Shown: piece after piece, positions 62,545 through 64,000 of the stretch
How the letters are laid out: each line of letters starts with the position of its first letter
Numbering within the stretch: position 1 is the first letter of the stretch
Origin: Muribaculaceae bacterium
Lineage (GTDB): Bacteria > Bacteroidota > Bacteroidia > Bacteroidales > Muribaculaceae
Reading direction: 5' to 3'
DNA: 64,000 nt
NCBI GenBank assembly: GCA_017436845.1
Contig: JAFSCJ010000005.1
Location: 62,001-126,000 of the forward strand
Notes under the pieces: generated by a model
What the model saw: the letters and a program-made list of their open reading frames with translations, nothing else
Told to the model about the DNA's origin: nothing
Database searches by the model: none
Position numbers and translations under genes: made by a program

Positions 62545-64000
62545 TTATGGTGTATCTAATAGCGGATCATCCCCCTCTGAGCCTGATGGATATTCAGGGA
62601 GAGGAGTTTTTGCCTTATCCGGAGCTTTTGTCGGAGCTACAGGTTTTGCAGGTGTGGCAGTTTTTGTTTCTTTTGGTGTTTCAACAACTTTTTCCTCTTT
62701 AACAGCAGGAGCCGGCAACTTCGGTGCAATAATCTCTTCCGGGATTTGTTCCTGTTTTATCTCTTCAGCCGGAGCAGGAATCGCTTGAGTTTCAATAATC
62801 ACAGGAGCCGGAGCAGGTTGTGTCACATTGGAAATATCCTCTACCGGGATTTCACCAAACACGGCACCATCCTCTGCAGCCTCAACAGCTTGCGCTCCCA
62901 CATATTGGAAATATTCCTCAAATGAGCGACCTTGCTTAATGAGAGTATCAAAATTCTTGGCGCTGATAATAATGGGGCGCACCTGTGGAGGCAATTGCAA
63001 ATGAGTGCTTGCCTTCATCACCTTACGATAATGGCTCAACTCTTCCATGTTCTCAAAGCCTTTTATTATCAACAGCCCAAGCTGTCCGAAGTTCATTTGT
63101 TCAAGTTCAAAATCCTTAACAACAAATGATGCGAAGTTGTGTCGCGCGATATCAAACAGCAACTGATTGGCAGAAACCGTATCAGTCGGATAGGTCAATA
63201 TCAACAATTGAGGGATATCCGTACTAAGATCAAACTCAATAGGACCGGCATCAGCACCGGGAACAGAATCATTTGTCAATCTTATGTCCCACAACATTCC
63301 ACGCATATTGGTTGCTCCGCTTTCGAGTTTACGCCCTTGCGCCATCTGCTTCAAATAGGATGTTGCCAATGGTGTGATATCTGTTTCGGGGTATCGTTCA
63401 AGCAACTCTTTGAGAGTAGCATTGAATTTTTCAGGCTCTTTCTCTGTAACATAGGCCAACGCATGCAGGAACATAAACTTGGGCATGATTTCACTCAATG
63501 GGAAATCGCGCATCATCTCCTCATAAGCGGCATGCACTTTTACATTATCATTATTGAGATATGCATCATAAGCATCGGCATACATCTGCTCTTGACGCAC
63601 GTTCATCATCTTGATATTCTCAAAATAGTTAGGATCTTTCATCGCCATTCCTTGCGGAGATTCGGGGAACTGACCTATAATCATGTTGCGATAACGCTCT
63701 GCAAGAGTTGTATCACCTTTGCGCATATACATCAGATACATATTATAGTATACATCAAGGCGATAGATATTATCGGGATAAGTAACAAGGAGTCGTTCAA
63801 ACTCAGATGCCGCCGCGCCATAATCTTCCAGTTTATCCTTCAGAATTACACCCATATTAAACAACCCTTCCTGAATTACTTCATGAGCGATGTTTTTTTC
63901 CTCATCGGTTTTCGGGATTTGTTTTAAATAATACTCCGGATAATGAGGATCCTCGGCACGTTTTTCGCGTTCTTTCTCCTCTTTCAATTCCTTTTCTGAT
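62545..64000 (-). CDS. porW: PorW/SprE-like T9SS lipoprotein (N-terminus beyond the window)
   Basis: The frame runs off the right edge; about 484 C-terminal residues are visible. TPR-like helical repeats occupy the first half (GVILKDKLEDYGAAASEFER, then LLVTYP; NIYRLDVYYNMYLMYMRKGD). A beta-rich domain follows (LLILTYPTDTVSANQLLFDI; FGQLGLLIIKGFENMEEL), and the end is a Pro/Ala/Glu/Lys-rich linker closing with DPLLDTP. This is the pattern of PorW/SprE, a lipoprotein needed for type IX secretion. The lipobox is not in the window. Its gene is just upstream of porX, so the two are cotranscribed. Confidence 0.82.
   Translation of the reverse strand, partial: SEKELKEEKEREKRAEDPHYPEYYLKQIPKTDEEKNIAHEVIQEGLFNMGVILKDKLEDYGAAASEFERLLVTYPDNIYRLDVYYNMYLMYMRKGDTTLAERYRNMIIGQFPESPQGMAMKDPNYFENIKMMNVRQEQMYADAYDAYLNNDNVKVHAAYEEMMRDFPLSEIMPKFMFLHALAYVTEKEPEKFNATLKELLERYPETDITPLATSYLKQMAQGRKLESGATNMRGMLWDIRLTNDSVPGADAGPIEFDLSTDIPQLLILTYPTDTVSANQLLFDIARHNFASFVVKDFELEQMNFGQLGLLIIKGFENMEELSHYRKVMKASTHLQLPPQVRPIIISAKNFDTLIKQGRSFEEYFQYVGAQAVEAAEDGAVFGEIPVEDISNVTQPAPAPVIIETQAIPAPAEEIKQEQIPEEIIAPKLPAPAVKEEKVVETPKETKTATPAKPVAPTKAPDKAKTPLPEYPSGSEGDDPLLDTP

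Noticed and set aside
63139-63927. 262-codon open frame opposite porW
   Set aside because: Antisense shadow. The minus-strand frame has the TPR repeats and domain structure; the plus-strand product looks random and rich in His, Ile and Cys.

Overview
The window looks like chromosomal DNA of a gut-type Bacteroidales bacterium. I cannot settle the genus; the content would fit Muribaculaceae or a relative. The evidence is a SusC/SusD/SusE/SusF-type locus, type IX secretion (T9SS) C-terminal sorting domains, the T9SS regulators PorX and PorW, a succinylornithine-type ArgF', a three-subunit fumarate reductase with one cytochrome b subunit, AT-rich spacers, and promoters of the Bacteroidetes form TTG-N19-21-TAnnTTTG. 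Most of the window is ordinary housekeeping DNA read in short operons separated by clear hairpin terminators.

Layout. 1-2.5 kb: tail of a YhhQ-type queuosine-precursor transporter, a radical SAM gene, then an AAA+/DUF234 ATPase that appears to have been inserted at the 3' end of the radical SAM gene and is flanked by two copies of that end. 2.5-10.6 kb (minus strand): thioesterase, DUF721, recF and argF' in one operon, then der, then frdCAB. 10.8-21.1 kb: a secreted glucosaminidase with a propeller and T9SS tail, an SGNH hydrolase, a DUF308 protein, a cytidylate-kinase-like protein, cdd, a TPR protein, a MATE exporter and a T9SS-type phosphodiester glycosidase. 21.3-28.2 kb (plus strand): pyrG-yidC, then a glutaminyl-cyclase-like lipoprotein, sufE and a POT peptide transporter. 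28.3-44.6 kb (minus strand): C69 dipeptidase, an AddA-like helicase and a SUI1 protein; era-fabH-rpmF-yceD; an alpha/beta hydrolase; xseB-xseA; DUF3256; a DEAD-box helicase; a histidine kinase; a HAD phosphatase. 44.7-52.3 kb: a four-gene Sus-like outer-membrane uptake operon with no enzymes. 52.7-55.4 kb: tRNA-Gln, tyrS and an aminotransferase. 55.7-64 kb: a giant T9SS-type amidase, a TolB-like propeller protein, porX and the 3' part of porW.

Two points stand out. First, pyrG (CTP synthase) sits in what I take to be its normal place before yidC but has lost the catalytic cysteine of the glutaminase site (Cys to Ser382). The oxyanion strand, the glutamine-domain RHRHRYE motif and the ammonia-channel gate residue His57 are changed too, which suggests an ammonia-dependent CTP synthase. 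Second, two peptidoglycan hydrolases of different catalytic families (an Amidase_3 enzyme and a glucosaminidase) share one modular design of Ig-like repeats, propeller-like domain and T9SS tail. The larger lies beside the T9SS regulators and is bracketed by an inverted pair of bipartite repeats. This design would place wall-degrading enzymes on or outside the cell surface, where they would act on material other than the cell's own wall.
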